This document shows, piece after piece, positions 22,752 through 22,922 of a stretch of DNA of 22,922 nt. This stretch comes from Putridiphycobacter sp965367695. GTDB lineage: Bacteria; Bacteroidota; Bacteroidia; Flavobacteriales_D; Crocinitomicaceae. The stretch spans positions 1 to 22,922 of the forward strand of contig CBDUKB010000019.1 in NCBI GenBank assembly GCA_965367695.1. The letters run 5' to 3'. The first letter of the stretch is position 1. Every line of letters begins with the position of its first letter. The position numbers and the translations under genes were made by a program. The notes under the pieces were generated by a model. That model saw only the letters and a program-made list of their open reading frames with translations. It made no database searches and had not been told where the DNA came from.

Positions 22752-22922
22752 ATGAGCAATACGACGACGAATATTCCAACAAGAACCTTGTTTGGACATC
22801 CAATAGGACTTTTTATATTATTCTTCACCGAAATGTGGGAACGTTTTTCCTATTACGGAATGCGTGCCCTGTTAGTATTGTACATTTCGTCTACTATGAG
22901 TGATGGTGGACTAGGATGGACT
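22752..22922 (+). CDS. POT/PTR-family proton-dependent oligopeptide transporter (3' truncated by window edge)
   Basis: The first 57 codons of a peptide transporter of the POT (PTR2) family of the major facilitator superfamily, which imports di- and tripeptides with protons across the inner membrane. The frame runs open to the end of the window. After MSNTTTNIPTRTLFGHPIG comes the family's first helix with the E-x-x-E-R-type signature: FILFFTEMWERFSYYGMRALLVLY. That matches the ExxERFxYYG motif of bacterial POTs, where the Glu residues couple proton movement. The ATG at 22752 is the only start that leaves the usual short N-terminal tail. It is divergent from an M1 aminopeptidase, which fits a role in peptide nutrition. 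Confidence 0.93.
   Translation, partial: MSNTTTNIPTRTLFGHPIGLFILFFTEMWERFSYYGMRALLVLYISSTMSDGGLGWT

Noticed and set aside
22718..22903. Open reading frame of 61 codons overlapping the start of the POT gene.
   Set aside because: It is a shadow frame: the overlapping frame from 22752 encodes the clear POT signature and is open to the window edge.
1..22922. CRISPR arrays, insertion sequences, tRNA or rRNA genes, phage or defence genes.
   Set aside because: No regularly spaced repeats, transposase motifs, tRNA-like folds or rRNA sequence were recognised on either strand.

Overview
The window looks like part of a Bacteroidota chromosome, most likely a flavobacterium-like lineage. It is AT-rich and has no Shine-Dalgarno-like sequences of note. 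TAnnTTTG boxes, the Bacteroidota -7 promoter element, lie in front of several transcription units. Family-level markers agree: a carbamoyl-phosphate synthase large subunit without its allosteric domain, a DUF4834-like small membrane protein, a YfhO-type giant membrane protein, and a flippase with the MG-x-I-x-KQS start usual in this phylum. Genus and species cannot be read from the sequence.

Layout. 1-953 (+): the 3' part of a cyclophilin, then a PlsC-type acyltransferase overlapping it by 4 nt. 954-1574 (-): a hemerythrin-like di-iron protein. 1708-3278 (+): a pair of overlapping lipoprotein genes, the second an alpha/beta hydrolase. 3431-13327 (+): six genes separated by only 2-4 nt, carB, DUF4834-like, FkbM methyltransferase, YfhO-like membrane protein, GT4 glycosyltransferase and a 555-residue GT-B-like protein. 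13336-17994 (-): a tightly overlapping five-gene operon read neuB, neuD, TIM-barrel, CBS-aminotransferase fusion, neuA. 18190-20720 (+): a Wzx-type flippase and a WbpP-type UDP-GlcNAc 4-epimerase. 20703-22598 (-): an M1 metallopeptidase lipoprotein. 22752-end (+): the start of a POT-family transporter. No RNA gene, insertion sequence or CRISPR array was seen. No gene-free stretch exceeds 300 bases; the longest, 17995-18189, is described as a regulatory region.

How it fits together. About 6.5-20.7 kb is a cell-surface glycan locus built around a nonulosonic (sialic-acid-like) acid. NeuB condenses a six-carbon amino sugar with phosphoenolpyruvate, NeuA activates the product with CMP, and the aminotransferase and NeuD-type acetyltransferase would install an N-acyl amino group. 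The flippase, WbpP and the glycosyltransferases would assemble and export the glycan. The locus lacks the usual 4,6-dehydratase and NDP-sugar-hydrolysing 2-epimerase. In their place are a xylose-isomerase-like TIM barrel and an aminotransferase fused to a CBS pair. That makes it the best candidate here for a variant, possibly undescribed, nonulosonate pathway with built-in nucleotide sensing. The pathway assignment is inference from gene content; the family calls rest on visible motifs.
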